Part shown: positions 44,610 to 53,829 of the stretch, one piece after another
How the letters are laid out: each line of letters starts with the position of its first letter
Numbering within the stretch: the stretch's first letter is position 1
Assembly: GCA_019749805.1 (NCBI GenBank)
Contig: JAIEPH010000027.1
Location: 62,001-126,000, forward strand
Origin: Mycobacteriaceae bacterium
GTDB taxonomy: Bacteria > Actinomycetota > Actinomycetes > Mycobacteriales > Mycobacteriaceae
DNA length: 64,000 bases
Direction: 5' to 3'
Notes under the pieces: generated by a model
Database searches by the model: none
Told to the model about the DNA's origin: nothing
Seen by the model: the letters and a program-made list of their open reading frames with translations, nothing else
Made by a program: the position numbers and the translations under genes

Positions 44610-44666
44610 CGAAATTGCATTCCGGCAGCGAAAGTTCGAGAAGACGCCTGCTGGAATGCAGTTTCG
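44610..44666. terminator. Large hairpin after ino1
   Basis: Two 19-base arms (44610-44628 and 44648-44666) pair with only two mismatched columns around a 19-nt loop, centred on TGCATTCC/GGAATGCA. The position 8 bp after the ino1 stop suits a terminator. The length and symmetry also resemble dispersed intergenic palindromes. Confidence 0.65.
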
Positions 44667-44675
44667 GCGTTTATG

Positions 44676-44690
44676 TAGGGTGCCCTAATG
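44676..44690 (+). promoter_or_regulatory. Predicted leaderless promoter of the alpha/beta hydrolase
   Basis: TAGGGT (44676-44681) ends six bases before the ATG at 44688, directly after the ino1 hairpin. Confidence 0.5.
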
Positions 44691-45596
44691 ACCGACATCA
44701 GCGCTGATGACGAGCTCGCCTCCCTCTCCGAGTTCACCTTCCTGCGGGAGAACGCGAAGCAGGCGAGAGCGACGGGTCCGCTACCGACTGTCGAGCGGAT
44801 AAATTTCGCGACCATCAGCGCGCTGAAGTTCGGCGACGCCGCGCCACGGGTCGTGTTCCTGCATGGCGGCGGACAGAACGCGCACACCTGGGACACCGTG
44901 ATCATCGGCCTCGGCGAGCCGGCCCTGTCGATCGATCTGCCGGGGCACGGGCGCTCGGCATGGCGCGAGGACGGCGACTACGGGCCCAAGCTGAATGCCA
45001 CCGCCGTCGAACCCGTCGTGCGTGCGTTCGCGTCGAACGCCGACCTGGTCGTCGGAATGTCGCTGGGTGGGCTCACGGCGCTGCGACTGGCGGTCACCGC
45101 ACCCGAACTCGTGCGCAAGCTGGTCCTCGTAGACGTGACGCCGTCGGCGCCCGAGCGGCACACCGAGATGACCGACGAGCAGAAGGGCACCGTCGCGCTG
45201 GTTCAAGGCGAGAAGTCGTTCCCGAGCTTCGACGCGATGCTCGAGGTCACCGTCGCGGCCGCACCGCATCGGGACCGGGAGTCGTTGCGGCGCGGAGTTT
45301 TCCACAACGCCAAACGGCTTGACGACGGCACCTGGACATGGCGCTACGACTCGATACGGGGTGGTGAGGGCTACTCAGGTTTTCAGGGCTTGTGGGACGA
45401 CGTCCCCAAACTCGCGACGCCGACGACGTTGGTGCGGGGCGCGAACTCGTTCTTCGTCAACGATGACGACGCCGCCGAATTCGCCCGTATCGCACCGGGA
45501 TTCCAGACGGTGCACATCGTCGAGGACTCCGGACACTCGGTGCAGAGCGATCAGCCGGTGCGGCTCGTCGAGATCTTGCGCGGGTTGCTCGACTAG
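44688..45596 (+). CDS. Alpha/beta hydrolase (Rv0045c-like)
   Basis: The 302-residue protein has FLHGGGQNAHTW (oxyanion region), SIDLPGHGRS, the nucleophile elbow GMSLGG, and a late EDSGHSVQSDQP with the catalytic His. It sits where M. tuberculosis carries the ester hydrolase Rv0045c. A hydrolase on short or branched esters is likely; the natural substrate is unknown. Confidence 0.88.
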   Translation: MTDISADDELASLSEFTFLRENAKQARATGPLPTVERINFATISALKFGDAAPRVVFLHGGGQNAHTWDTVIIGLGEPALSIDLPGHGRSAWREDGDYGPKLNATAVEPVVRAFASNADLVVGMSLGGLTALRLAVTAPELVRKLVLVDVTPSAPERHTEMTDEQKGTVALVQGEKSFPSFDAMLEVTVAAAPHRDRESLRRGVFHNAKRLDDGTWTWRYDSIRGGEGYSGFQGLWDDVPKLATPTTLVRGANSFFVNDDDAAEFARIAPGFQTVHIVEDSGHSVQSDQPVRLVEILRGLLD

Positions 45597-45733
45597 GCCC
45601 GGTCTATCGCCGCGCGCTCGATCGTTTGATTTCCGTTCATCTGTTGCTTGCCGACTGCTACACCTGTTGTCGTAGGTTTTCGCGCGTCTGGCCGCAGCCC
45701 TGGCCGGGCAGCCCAACAGAAGGAACCGCAGCC

Positions 45734-47806
45734 ATGACGCTCGTGCCTCTCAATCTGCTCGTCACCCACAACGGCAAGTCCAAGCGTCAGCACATCACCT
45801 GCGTCTACAAGTGCGGCGACGCGTGCTCCAAGCCCGTCCCCAACACCAGCGACAACGAATACTTCGGCGACATCGTCAAAGCGGTGTCGCGCCGCTCGAT
45901 GCTGCGGGCCGGCGGCATCGCGGTGCTGGCCGTGGGTGCCGGTTCGGCACTGGCCGCCTGCGGAACCGACGAACAGCCGGCCGCCACACCGACCTCGTCG
46001 TCCGCGGCTCCCGCCGAGCCGCCCCCGGGCATGAAGTTCAGCTCGGTCGCGCCCAACAGCGAAGACGTCGTCGTCATCCCCGACGGCTACCAGCAGGCGG
46101 TCGTCATCAGCTGGGGCGACCCCGTGCTGCCCGGTGCCCCGAAGTTCGACGTCGCCAGGCAGACCGGTGCCGCCCAGCGGGCACAATTCGGTTTCAACAA
46201 CGACTTCGCCGGCCTGCTGCCGATCCCTGGTCAGCAGAACCGCTTCCTGCTGGTGACCAACTTCGAGTACGTCGACCCGATCTTCATGTTCCCGGGCTAC
46301 GACAAGGACAAGCCGACCCGTGAGCAGTTCGACGTCGAAATCGCCGCAGTCGGCATGGGCGTCGTCGAGGTCGAACGCACGCCACAGGGCCTCAAGCCCG
46401 TGATGGGCCGTTACAACCGGCGCATCACCGCCGACACCCCGATGACGCTCACCGGTCCCGCCGCGGGTACCGACTTCGTCAAGACCGCCGCCGACCCGGG
46501 CGGGCGCACCGTCGCAGGCACCTTCGCCAACTGTGCGGGCGGCGTAACCCCGTGGGGCACAGTGCTTTCCGGCGAGGAGAACTTCCAGGACTATTTCGGT
46601 GCCGCCGAGGGATTGCCCGCGCCTGCCCCGGTGGACGCCGACCGCCTCGACCGCTACGGCATCTCCGCCGGACCGTCGGAACTGCTCTGGGAGACGTTCG
46701 ACCAACGCTTCGACCTGGTGACCACGCCCAATGAGCCCAACCGCTTCGGCTACATCGTCGAGCTCAACCCGTGGGATCCAGCCTCGGCGCCGGTGAAGCA
46801 CTCGGCGATGGGCCGGCTCAAACACGAGGGCGCCAACATCTACATCACCGACGACGGCACCGTGGTCGCGTACACCGGCGACGACGAACGCTTCGACTAC
46901 ATGTACAAATTCGTCTCCAGCAAGAAGATGCAGCCCGGCACGGACCCGGCGGCAATGGCGCACAACATGACGCTGCTCGATGAGGGCACGCTCTACGTCG
47001 CGAAGCTCTCCAGCGACATCCCGGCCAACGAGATCGACGGCTCGGGCAAGCTGCCGTCGAAGGGCTCGTTCAGCGGCGCGGGCACCTGGCTGCCGCTGCT
47101 GCGCTCCGGCCCCGACGGGCAGGCCGAATCGCGGGTCGACGGCATCTCGCCGCAGGAGGTCGCAGTCTTCACCCGAATGGCCGCCGACAAAGCGGGCGCC
47201 ACCAAGATGGACCGGCCCGAGGACTTCGAGGCCAACCCGAAGACCGGCAAGGTCTACGTCGCGCTGACCAACAACAACGAGCGCGGCGCCGCCGGGGAGG
47301 CCCCACCCGACGCGGCCAACCCGCGCAACGACAACAAGAGCGGCCAGGTCCTCGAGATCACCGACAACCACGCGGGCACCGACTTCACCTGGGATCTGCT
47401 GCTGGTGTGCGGCGATCCCGCCGCGGCCGACACCTACTTCGGCGGATTCGACAAGACGAAGGTCAGTCCGATCTCCTGCCCGGACAACCTGGCGTTCGAC
47501 AGCCACGGCAACCTGTGGATATCGACCGACGGCAACGCACTCGACTCCAACGACGGGCTGTTCGCCGTCGCGCTGGAAGGTCCTGGCCGCGGCGAGACCA
47601 AGCAGTTCCTCACCGTGCCACTCGGTGCGGAGGCATGCGGCCCGATCGTCACCGACGATCTGGTGACCGTGTGTGTGCAGCATCCCGGCGAGTACGACGA
47701 CAACAGCATCGACAACCCGGTGTCCCGCTGGCCCGAAGGCGGCAACGGGACGGCACGGCCGTCCGTGGTCGCGGTATGGAGGACCGACGGGAACATCGGG
47801 GTGTAG
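45734..47806 (+). CDS. PhoX-like phosphatase, Tat-exported lipoprotein
   Basis: The 690-residue protein belongs to the PhoX/DUF839 family, Ca/Fe-dependent phosphatases exported in folded form. A conserved cytosolic stretch of about 50 residues with cysteines (ITCVYKCGDAC) precedes the twin-arginine signal SRRSMLRAGG (Arg53-Arg54), followed by a lipobox LAAC (Cys76). The mature beta-propeller has PGYDKDKPTREQFDVE, MGRLKHEGANIYITDDG, and RPEDFEANPKTGKVYVALTNN. The ATG at 45734 follows AGAAGGA. The lipid anchor would keep it on the outer face of the membrane. Confidence 0.88.
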   Translation: MTLVPLNLLVTHNGKSKRQHITCVYKCGDACSKPVPNTSDNEYFGDIVKAVSRRSMLRAGGIAVLAVGAGSALAACGTDEQPAATPTSSSAAPAEPPPGMKFSSVAPNSEDVVVIPDGYQQAVVISWGDPVLPGAPKFDVARQTGAAQRAQFGFNNDFAGLLPIPGQQNRFLLVTNFEYVDPIFMFPGYDKDKPTREQFDVEIAAVGMGVVEVERTPQGLKPVMGRYNRRITADTPMTLTGPAAGTDFVKTAADPGGRTVAGTFANCAGGVTPWGTVLSGEENFQDYFGAAEGLPAPAPVDADRLDRYGISAGPSELLWETFDQRFDLVTTPNEPNRFGYIVELNPWDPASAPVKHSAMGRLKHEGANIYITDDGTVVAYTGDDERFDYMYKFVSSKKMQPGTDPAAMAHNMTLLDEGTLYVAKLSSDIPANEIDGSGKLPSKGSFSGAGTWLPLLRSGPDGQAESRVDGISPQEVAVFTRMAADKAGATKMDRPEDFEANPKTGKVYVALTNNNERGAAGEAPPDAANPRNDNKSGQVLEITDNHAGTDFTWDLLLVCGDPAAADTYFGGFDKTKVSPISCPDNLAFDSHGNLWISTDGNALDSNDGLFAVALEGPGRGETKQFLTVPLGAEACGPIVTDDLVTVCVQHPGEYDDNSIDNPVSRWPEGGNGTARPSVVAVWRTDGNIGV

Positions 47807-47813
47807 GCGAACG

Positions 47814-47828
47814 TACGGTTGAAGGGTG
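47814..47828 (+). promoter_or_regulatory. Predicted leaderless promoter of the LLM-class oxidoreductase
   Basis: TACGGT (47814-47819) ends six bases before the GTG at 47826. Confidence 0.5.
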
Positions 47829-48629
47829 AGCTTCCCTTCCCAGAGACCAGTGCGTATCGGCGTTCAACTGCAACCCCAACATGCCCCGCAGTACAGCCAC
47901 CTCCGAGATGCGGTGCGGCGCTGTGAAGACATCGGTGTCGACGTCGCGTTCAACTGGGATCACTTCTTCCCGTTGTACGGCGACCCCGATGGTGCGCACT
48001 ACGAATGCTGGACGATGCTCGGCGCATGGGCCGAGCAGACGACCCGGCTGGAAATCGGTGCGCTGGTCACCTGCAACTCGTACCGCAATCCCGAGTTGCT
48101 CGCCGATATGGCGCGCACCGTCGACAACATCAGCGACGGCCGGCTGATTCTGGGTATCGGTTCAGGCTGGAAGCAGAAGGACTACGACGAATACGGCTAC
48201 CCATTCGGTACTGCGGGTAGCCGCCTCGACGACCTGGCGGGTGCGCTGCCGCGGATCACGTCGCGGCTCGCCAAGCTCAATCCGGCACCGACGCGGGACA
48301 TTCCGATCCTCATCGGTGGTGGTGGCGAAAAGAAGACATTGCGCCTGGTCGCCCAGTACGGCGACATCTGGCACAGCTTCGCCGACAGTGCCGAGTACCC
48401 GCGTAAGGCCGAAGTGCTCGACGGCCATTGCGCCGAGGTCGGGCGCGATCCCGCTGAAATCGAGAGGTCAGCGGGTGTCGCGGGCGACGACGAGGACGCG
48501 CTGCTCAAGGAGGCCGACGCATTGGCGGGGCTCGGAGTGACCCTGCTGACCGTCGGCGTCAACGGCCCCGACTACGATCTGACGCGGGCGGAGGCTTTGT
48601 GCCGCTGGCGCGCGAGTCGCACCGGCTAA
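47826..48629 (+). CDS. LLM-class F420-dependent oxidoreductase (Rv0044c-like)
   Basis: The 267-residue protein is a luciferase-like TIM-barrel enzyme. VRIGVQLQPQHA begins strand 1, VAFNWDHFFPLYGD and LEIGALVTCNSYRNP are substrate/cofactor loops, and RLILGIGSGWKQKDYDEYGYPFG is the F420-phosphate-binding block of this class. Coenzyme F420 is abundant in mycobacteria. The substrate is unknown. A GntR gene follows 59 bp downstream on the same strand. Confidence 0.9.
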   Translation: MSFPSQRPVRIGVQLQPQHAPQYSHLRDAVRRCEDIGVDVAFNWDHFFPLYGDPDGAHYECWTMLGAWAEQTTRLEIGALVTCNSYRNPELLADMARTVDNISDGRLILGIGSGWKQKDYDEYGYPFGTAGSRLDDLAGALPRITSRLAKLNPAPTRDIPILIGGGGEKKTLRLVAQYGDIWHSFADSAEYPRKAEVLDGHCAEVGRDPAEIERSAGVAGDDEDALLKEADALAGLGVTLLTVGVNGPDYDLTRAEALCRWRASRTG

Positions 48630-48688
48630 TTACTGAAGCTGCATAACTGCTCCGGGTCGGGTATGTGCCGTGAGAGGCTTGTACCGCC

Positions 48689-49366
48689 ATGCCCAAGAAG
48701 TATGGATTCAAAGAGAAGGACCTCGTGGTGGCGCACGTGGTCAACCTCATTCTGACCGGCAAACTCCGGTCCGGAGATCGAGTGGACCGCAACGAGATTG
48801 CGCACGAACTCGGGGTTTCGCGGGTGCCCATTCAGGAAGCCGTCGTACAACTCGAGCACGACGGCATCCTATCGACGCAGTACCACCGCGGCGCTTACGT
48901 GGAGACGTTCGACGAATCCGTCGTCCGCGAACACCACGAGATCTACGGAATGCTCAGCGGAGTCGCGTCGGCACGCGCAGCCGACGTCCGGAATCCGGCG
49001 CACCTCCACCAGCTCAACACACTGCTGGATACGATGCGCGCCAACATCGATTCGCGCGCCTTCCAGGATGCGGCATTTCAATTCCGCGTCCTGATCAACG
49101 AGGAGTACTCGGGCCCACGGCTACTCGCCGTCATCCGGGGGTCGCAGTCGTTCATGCCGCGGGCATTCTGGCCGGCTTACCAAGACAATCACCAAGATCT
49201 GCTGCGGTTTCTCGAGGCGGACTACAACGCCATACGCGCCGGCGACGGCCCGGCCGCGCGTACCGCCAACCACGGGCGGGCCGCGTTCATGGCGCAGATC
49301 ATGCTCACCGAACTGGTGCGGCGCGGTGTTCTGCCGCCCCAGGGCGTGGCGCGCGTTGGGTTCTGA
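48689..49366 (+). CDS. GntR-family regulator, FCD type (Rv0043c-like)
   Basis: The 225-residue protein has an N-terminal GntR winged helix (IAHELGVSRVPIQEAVVQLEHDGIL, residues about 30-75) and an all-helical FCD-type effector domain (about 90-215). Its metal-ligand positions are less obvious than in canonical FCD proteins (FQDAAFQFRVLINEEY). It lies between the F420-type oxidoreductase and the amino-acid ABC transporter and could control either. Confidence 0.88.
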   Translation: MPKKYGFKEKDLVVAHVVNLILTGKLRSGDRVDRNEIAHELGVSRVPIQEAVVQLEHDGILSTQYHRGAYVETFDESVVREHHEIYGMLSGVASARAADVRNPAHLHQLNTLLDTMRANIDSRAFQDAAFQFRVLINEEYSGPRLLAVIRGSQSFMPRAFWPAYQDNHQDLLRFLEADYNAIRAGDGPAARTANHGRAAFMAQIMLTELVRRGVLPPQGVARVGF

Positions 49367-49402
49367 TCGACCTGAAGGCGGTGCGTCCGCGCCGGAGGTC
49401 GA

Positions 49403-49417
49403 TACCTTGCAGGGATG
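49403..49417 (+). promoter_or_regulatory. Predicted leaderless promoter of the ABC transporter operon
   Basis: TACCTT (49403-49408) ends six bases before the ATG at 49415. The GCAGGG between them could alternatively be a ribosome-binding site. Confidence 0.4.
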
Positions 49418-51184
49418 AGCTTCTGTAGGACACTCGCCGTGGCCCTCATCGCACTGGTGGTCGGCAGCATCGGGATGGCTGCGCCCGCGGCGGCGCAGGT
49501 CGACCAGTGCGCGCCGCCCGGCATCAAGAGCGCCAGCGCGCTGCCGACCAACCTCGCGACCGCCGCCACCGGACCCGACGAGGACCGGTACACCACCGCG
49601 ACCGTGCAGCCGCTGGACGTCATCGACGTCACGACGCTCGGACTGAGCGAGCCGGGCACGCTCACCGTCGGCACATTGTCGGACGCACCGCCGAGCATCT
49701 GCATCAACTCGGCGGGCCAGTTCACTGGATTCGACAACGAGCTACTGCGGGCTATCGCCGAAAAGCTAGGTCTGAGAATCAATTTCGTCGGCACCGAGTT
49801 CTCCGGCCTGCTGGCACAGGTGGCGTCGCGGCGCTTCGACGTCGGGTCGTCATCGATCACCACCACCGACGCGCGCCGCCGCACAGTCGGTTTCACCAAC
49901 GGCTACGACTTCGGGTACTTCTCGCTCGTCGTGCCGACAGGATCGCCGATCACCGGATTCGACAAGCTCGCCGCCGGACAGCGCATCGGCGTCGTGCAGG
50001 GCACCGTCCAGGAGGCGTACGTCATCGACACGCTCGGCCTGGATCCCGTCAAATTCCCGGACTACAACACCGTCTATGCCAGCCTGAAAACCCGGCAGAT
50101 CGACGCCTGGGTGGCGCCGTCACAGCAGGCGTCGGGCACAGTGCAACCGGGCGATCCCGCCGAGATCATCGAAAACACCTTCAGCTTGGATAATTTCGTC
50201 GCGTGGGCGGTCGCGAACGACAACCCCCCGCTCATCGACGCGCTGAACTCCGGGCTCGACGCGATCATCGCCGACGGCACCTGGTCGCGGCTCTACACCG
50301 ACTGGGTGCCGCGCGCGCTGCCGCCCGGATGGAAACCCGGCTCGAAGGCTGCGCCCGCACCCGAGCTGCCCGACTTCGACGCGATCGCGGCCCAGAACGA
50401 GGAGGCGCCTTCGGCTGCGGCCGCGCCCAAGTCGACCCTGTCCCAATTGGCTGCGGCGTTCGGCAATTGGGAGTTGTACAGACAGGCCATTCCCGATCTG
50501 TTCAAGACCGGCCTGCCGAACACCCTGATTCTGACGGTCAGCGCGGCGGTGATCGGCTTGGCGCTCGGCATGGCACTGGCGGTGGCGGGCATCTCCCGGC
50601 ATCGCTGGCTCCGGTGGCCGGCTCGGGTGTACACCGACATCTTCCGAGGACTGCCCGAAGTGGTGATCATCCTGCTGATCGGACTCGGGCTCGGCCCGGT
50701 GGTCGGCGGGCTCACCGGAAACAATCCGTATCCGCTCGGCATCGCCGCCCTTGGGCTGATGGCCGCCGCGTACGTCGGGGAGATCTTCCGGTCAGGCATC
50801 CAGAGCGTCGAGTCCGGGCAGATGGAAGCATCACGCGCGCTAGGCTTCTCGTATCCGTCGTCGATGCGGCTGGTGGTGATCCCGCAGGGCATCCGAAGGG
50901 TGCTGCCCGCCTTGATGAACCAATTCATCTCGCTGCTGAAGGCGTCGTCACTGGTGTACTTCCTCGGGCTGATCGCCACCCAGCGCGAGCTGTTCCAGGT
51001 CGGGCGCGACCTCAACGCGCAGACCGGCAACCTGTCGCCACTGGTCGCCGCCGGAATCTTCTACCTGCTGCTCACGGTCCCGCTGACACACTTGGTCAAC
51101 TACATCGACGCCCGATTGCGGCGCGGCAACAAACCCACCGAGGAAGACCCGCTCGAGCTGTCGCGATCGCAGGAGATGATCTGA
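49415..51184 (+). CDS. Amino-acid ABC transporter: fused substrate-binding protein and permease
   Basis: The 589-residue protein joins a signal peptide (residues 1-27), a family 3 solute-binding domain (about 85-300; GFDNELLRAIAEKLG, FDVGSSSITTTDARR) and a HisM/GlnP-type permease (about 365-575). The permease has the EAA loop in EASRALGFSYPSSMRLVVIPQGIRRVLP. Such fusions are known in glutamine/glutamate transporters of Gram-positives. It probably imports a polar amino acid. Its stop overlaps the ATPase start (TGATG). Confidence 0.93.
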   Translation: MSFCRTLAVALIALVVGSIGMAAPAAAQVDQCAPPGIKSASALPTNLATAATGPDEDRYTTATVQPLDVIDVTTLGLSEPGTLTVGTLSDAPPSICINSAGQFTGFDNELLRAIAEKLGLRINFVGTEFSGLLAQVASRRFDVGSSSITTTDARRRTVGFTNGYDFGYFSLVVPTGSPITGFDKLAAGQRIGVVQGTVQEAYVIDTLGLDPVKFPDYNTVYASLKTRQIDAWVAPSQQASGTVQPGDPAEIIENTFSLDNFVAWAVANDNPPLIDALNSGLDAIIADGTWSRLYTDWVPRALPPGWKPGSKAAPAPELPDFDAIAAQNEEAPSAAAAPKSTLSQLAAAFGNWELYRQAIPDLFKTGLPNTLILTVSAAVIGLALGMALAVAGISRHRWLRWPARVYTDIFRGLPEVVIILLIGLGLGPVVGGLTGNNPYPLGIAALGLMAAAYVGEIFRSGIQSVESGQMEASRALGFSYPSSMRLVVIPQGIRRVLPALMNQFISLLKASSLVYFLGLIATQRELFQVGRDLNAQTGNLSPLVAAGIFYLLLTVPLTHLVNYIDARLRRGNKPTEEDPLELSRSQEMI

Positions 51185-51924
51185 TGACCAGGCCTGCTGA
51201 GCCGGTCTCGTTGAGCGCCAACGATATTCACCTGTCGTTCGGTCCGAACGCGGTGCTGCGCGGTGTGGACATCGACGTACCCGCGGGCACTACCACGGCG
51301 GTCATCGGGCCGTCGGGGTCGGGCAAGTCGACGTTGTTGCGGACGCTGAACCGGTTGTACGAGCCCGATCGCGGCGACATCCTGCTCGACGGCCGCTCGG
51401 TGCTGGCCGACAATCCGGACCAACTGCGGCAGCGCATCGGAATGGTCTTCCAACAGTTCAACCTCTTCCCGCACCGCAGCGTGCTGGACAACGTGACGCT
51501 GGCGCCGCGCAAGCTCAAGCGGCTGGGCGCCGAGCAGGCGCGCGAACTCGGGATGGCCCAACTGGACCGCGTCGGACTGAGGCACAAGGCCGCGGTCCGC
51601 CCGTCGACCCTGTCCGGCGGGCAGCAACAGCGGGTGGCGATCGCGCGGGCGCTGGCGATGTCGCCGGAGGTGATGTTCTTCGACGAAGCCACCTCCGCGC
51701 TGGACCCCGAGTTGGTGAAGGGCGTCCTGGCGCTCATCGCCGAGCTCGGCGCCGACGGCATGACGATGATCGTCGTCACTCACGAAATGGGCTTCGCCCG
51801 GTCGGCGGCCGACGCCGTGGTGTTCATGGACCACGGGAAGGTCGTCGAGTCCGGTGCTCCCGCGCAGGTCTTCGAAGCCGCCGAGACCGACCGCCTGAAG
51901 CGCTTCCTTTCGCAAGTACTCTGA
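51184..51924 (+). CDS. Amino-acid ABC transporter ATPase
   Basis: The 246-residue ATPase has Walker A GPSGSGKST, the Q-loop in MVFQQFNLFPH, the signature LSGGQQQR, Walker B VMFFDEATSALD and the switch His in VTHEMGFA. These are the HAAT (GlnQ/HisP) hallmarks. It overlaps the binding protein/permease gene by one base and supplies energy for its uptake. Confidence 0.95.
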   Translation: MTRPAEPVSLSANDIHLSFGPNAVLRGVDIDVPAGTTTAVIGPSGSGKSTLLRTLNRLYEPDRGDILLDGRSVLADNPDQLRQRIGMVFQQFNLFPHRSVLDNVTLAPRKLKRLGAEQARELGMAQLDRVGLRHKAAVRPSTLSGGQQQRVAIARALAMSPEVMFFDEATSALDPELVKGVLALIAELGADGMTMIVVTHEMGFARSAADAVVFMDHGKVVESGAPAQVFEAAETDRLKRFLSQVL

Positions 51925-51981
51925 GGTTTACGTACTCGTCACACAACTTGGCAGGCTCAGACAGGTTAGACTGCCGAAATT

Positions 51982-52428
51982 ATGGTGGAGACCGAACCGC
52001 AGGTCGCTGAGCTGGCCGGAGAGCTGCAGCGCGTCCTCTCTCGGGTGTTCTCCGTGCTCCGCCGAAGCGACCCCAGCCGGGACGCCGCCACCAACGATCT
52101 GACGCTCGCCCAGTTGTCGATTCTGCTCACATTGCTGGAGCAAGGACCGATCCGAATGACCGAGCTGGCCGCCCATGAACGGGTGCGCACGCCGACGACG
52201 ACAGTGGCGATCCGCCGGCTCGAGAAGCTCGGACTGGTCAAGCGGTCCCGCGATCCCTCGGACCTGCGGGCGGTTCTCGTCGACATCACGCCAGAGGGCC
52301 TGGCCCAGCATCAAGAGGCGCTGGCCAACCGGCGGGCATTCCTGGCGAAGCTGCTCGAAAAGCTCGGCCCCGAGGAACTCGAAACGCTGAGCAAGGCCCT
52401 GGTCCCGCTCGAGCGCATCGCCGAATAA
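51982..52428 (+). CDS. MarR-family regulator (Rv0042c-like)
   Basis: The 148-residue protein has a MarR winged helix: LSILLTLLEQGPIRMTELAAHERVRTPTTTVAIRRLEKLGLVKRSRDPSDLRAVLVDITPEG (about 42-105), with the DxR wing. Flanking helices form the dimer. It lies 57 bp after the ABC ATPase and is convergent with ggh, 4 bp away. A TAGACT nine bases before the ATG may be its -10. Its target is unknown. Confidence 0.9.
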   Translation: MVETEPQVAELAGELQRVLSRVFSVLRRSDPSRDAATNDLTLAQLSILLTLLEQGPIRMTELAAHERVRTPTTTVAIRRLEKLGLVKRSRDPSDLRAVLVDITPEGLAQHQEALANRRAFLAKLLEKLGPEELETLSKALVPLERIAE

Positions 52429-52432
52429 CCTC

Positions 52433-53773
52433 TCAGCCCAACCAATCCAGCACCGCCGCAGCGGTCCATGACTGCTGCATGCTGCCCAACGGTTCGCCGG
52501 TGAACGGTTCGTAGTACTCGGCGAAGGTGCCGTCGCTGACCTGTCGCAGCCCTTCGCGCCGAAGGATCAACGACCGTTCGGCCCAGCCGCGGCGCGCGAA
52601 GCACCACGAGAACAGCCAGGTCGTCACCGGCCAGACCGGCCCACGCCAGTACTCGCGCGGGCGGAAGTCGCGCGACACCGGCGATGTCGTCGGAATCAGC
52701 GCGAACTTCAGGTCCGGGTGCCCGCAGAAGCGCGGCCCTTCCAACAGCCGCAGCAAGGCACGCTCCTTGTCGTGCGGCAGCCCGCCACACAGCAGCGGCG
52801 CGAACTGCGCGACCGTCTCGGTGGCCACCCACTTCTCCGCCCGCACGTCGTAATCCCTTGCCGCGCCGTTACGTTCGTCCGCGGTTTCGGCGACGCCCCT
52901 GCGGAACCGCTCGGCCCAGGCGTACAGGTCCCGCACGTCGGAGCGTGGCCGCTTGTAGTCCTCGCCGATCTCGGCCAGCACATCGCACGCCACGGCGAGG
53001 ATCGCCGACACGAACACGTCCTCGACGGCGAAGCTCATCACCTTGGGGAGCAGCTCGTCGTCGTAACGAGCCGACTTCATCTCCTCGAGCAGCCACAGGT
53101 AGCGGTCGTACTCGACGTCCGACGGCCGCTGGCTGGCGTCGGTGACGATCGCGTTGTCCGCACGCTGGTATTCGGGCAGCCGGCCGGGGACGACGTTGGC
53201 GTACGCGCTGTCCCACCGCGGCGAATTGTCCATGCCGGACTCCCAGCCGTGGTACATCGTCACCCGGCCCCGCGATCCGGGGTCGCGGGCCTCGGCGAGC
53301 CAGCGGTGCCACCGGACCAGGTCGTCCCACCGGCGGTCGAGGAACGCCTCGGCGACGGCACGGGTCGACCGACCACGACTGCGGGCGTGATCAAGGATGC
53401 GCTGCACCGCGATCGCGTGCACCGGCGGCTGCGTGATGCCCGATGTGTGGCGGTTGCGCGGGGCGTTGACGGCAAGCGCTGACGTGGCCCACCGCGCCGG
53501 TCCTGGGAAGTATCCGTCCACGCCGTTGGCGAAGACGATGTGCGGGATCATGCCGTTGGCCCACTGCGCCGACAGCAGGGTGTCGAGCTCGACGACGGCG
53601 CGTTCGACACTCAGTGGAGCCAGCCCGATCGCCACGAAAGCGGCGTCCCAGCTCCACATGTGCGGATACAACAGCGGCGCCGCCGTGGTCATGGTGCCCA
53701 GGTCGTTGCCACGCAAAAGGTACGCGGCGCGGGCCGCCAGTTGCGTCGGCGCGAAGCCGGAATCGTGGGCCAT
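52433..53773 (-). CDS. ggh: Glucosylglycerate hydrolase (GH63)
   Basis: The 446-residue protein has the length I recall for the characterised M. hassiacum GgH, and the residues I recall as catalytic fall at the same numbers: Asp43 (SWDAAF), Asp182 (SGMDNSPRWD) and Glu419 (EYYEPFTGEP). The enzyme splits glucosylglycerate to glucose and glycerate. Glucosylglycerate is a compatible solute that accumulates in nitrogen-starved mycobacteria. Its location next to an amino-acid importer fits a nitrogen link, but that is inference. Confidence 0.9.
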   Translation of the reverse strand: MAHDSGFAPTQLAARAAYLLRGNDLGTMTTAAPLLYPHMWSWDAAFVAIGLAPLSVERAVVELDTLLSAQWANGMIPHIVFANGVDGYFPGPARWATSALAVNAPRNRHTSGITQPPVHAIAVQRILDHARSRGRSTRAVAEAFLDRRWDDLVRWHRWLAEARDPGSRGRVTMYHGWESGMDNSPRWDSAYANVVPGRLPEYQRADNAIVTDASQRPSDVEYDRYLWLLEEMKSARYDDELLPKVMSFAVEDVFVSAILAVACDVLAEIGEDYKRPRSDVRDLYAWAERFRRGVAETADERNGAARDYDVRAEKWVATETVAQFAPLLCGGLPHDKERALLRLLEGPRFCGHPDLKFALIPTTSPVSRDFRPREYWRGPVWPVTTWLFSWCFARRGWAERSLILRREGLRQVSDGTFAEYYEPFTGEPLGSMQQSWTAAAVLDWLG

Positions 53774-53814
53774 CGTGTCAATGATGCGACGGCCGGGCGC
53801 GAGTTGCAGGTCGG

Positions 53815-53829
53815 TAGGGTGACTTCGTG
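53815..53829 (+). promoter_or_regulatory. Predicted leaderless promoter of the SDR gene
   Basis: TAGGGT (53815-53820) ends six bases before the GTG at 53827. Confidence 0.5.
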
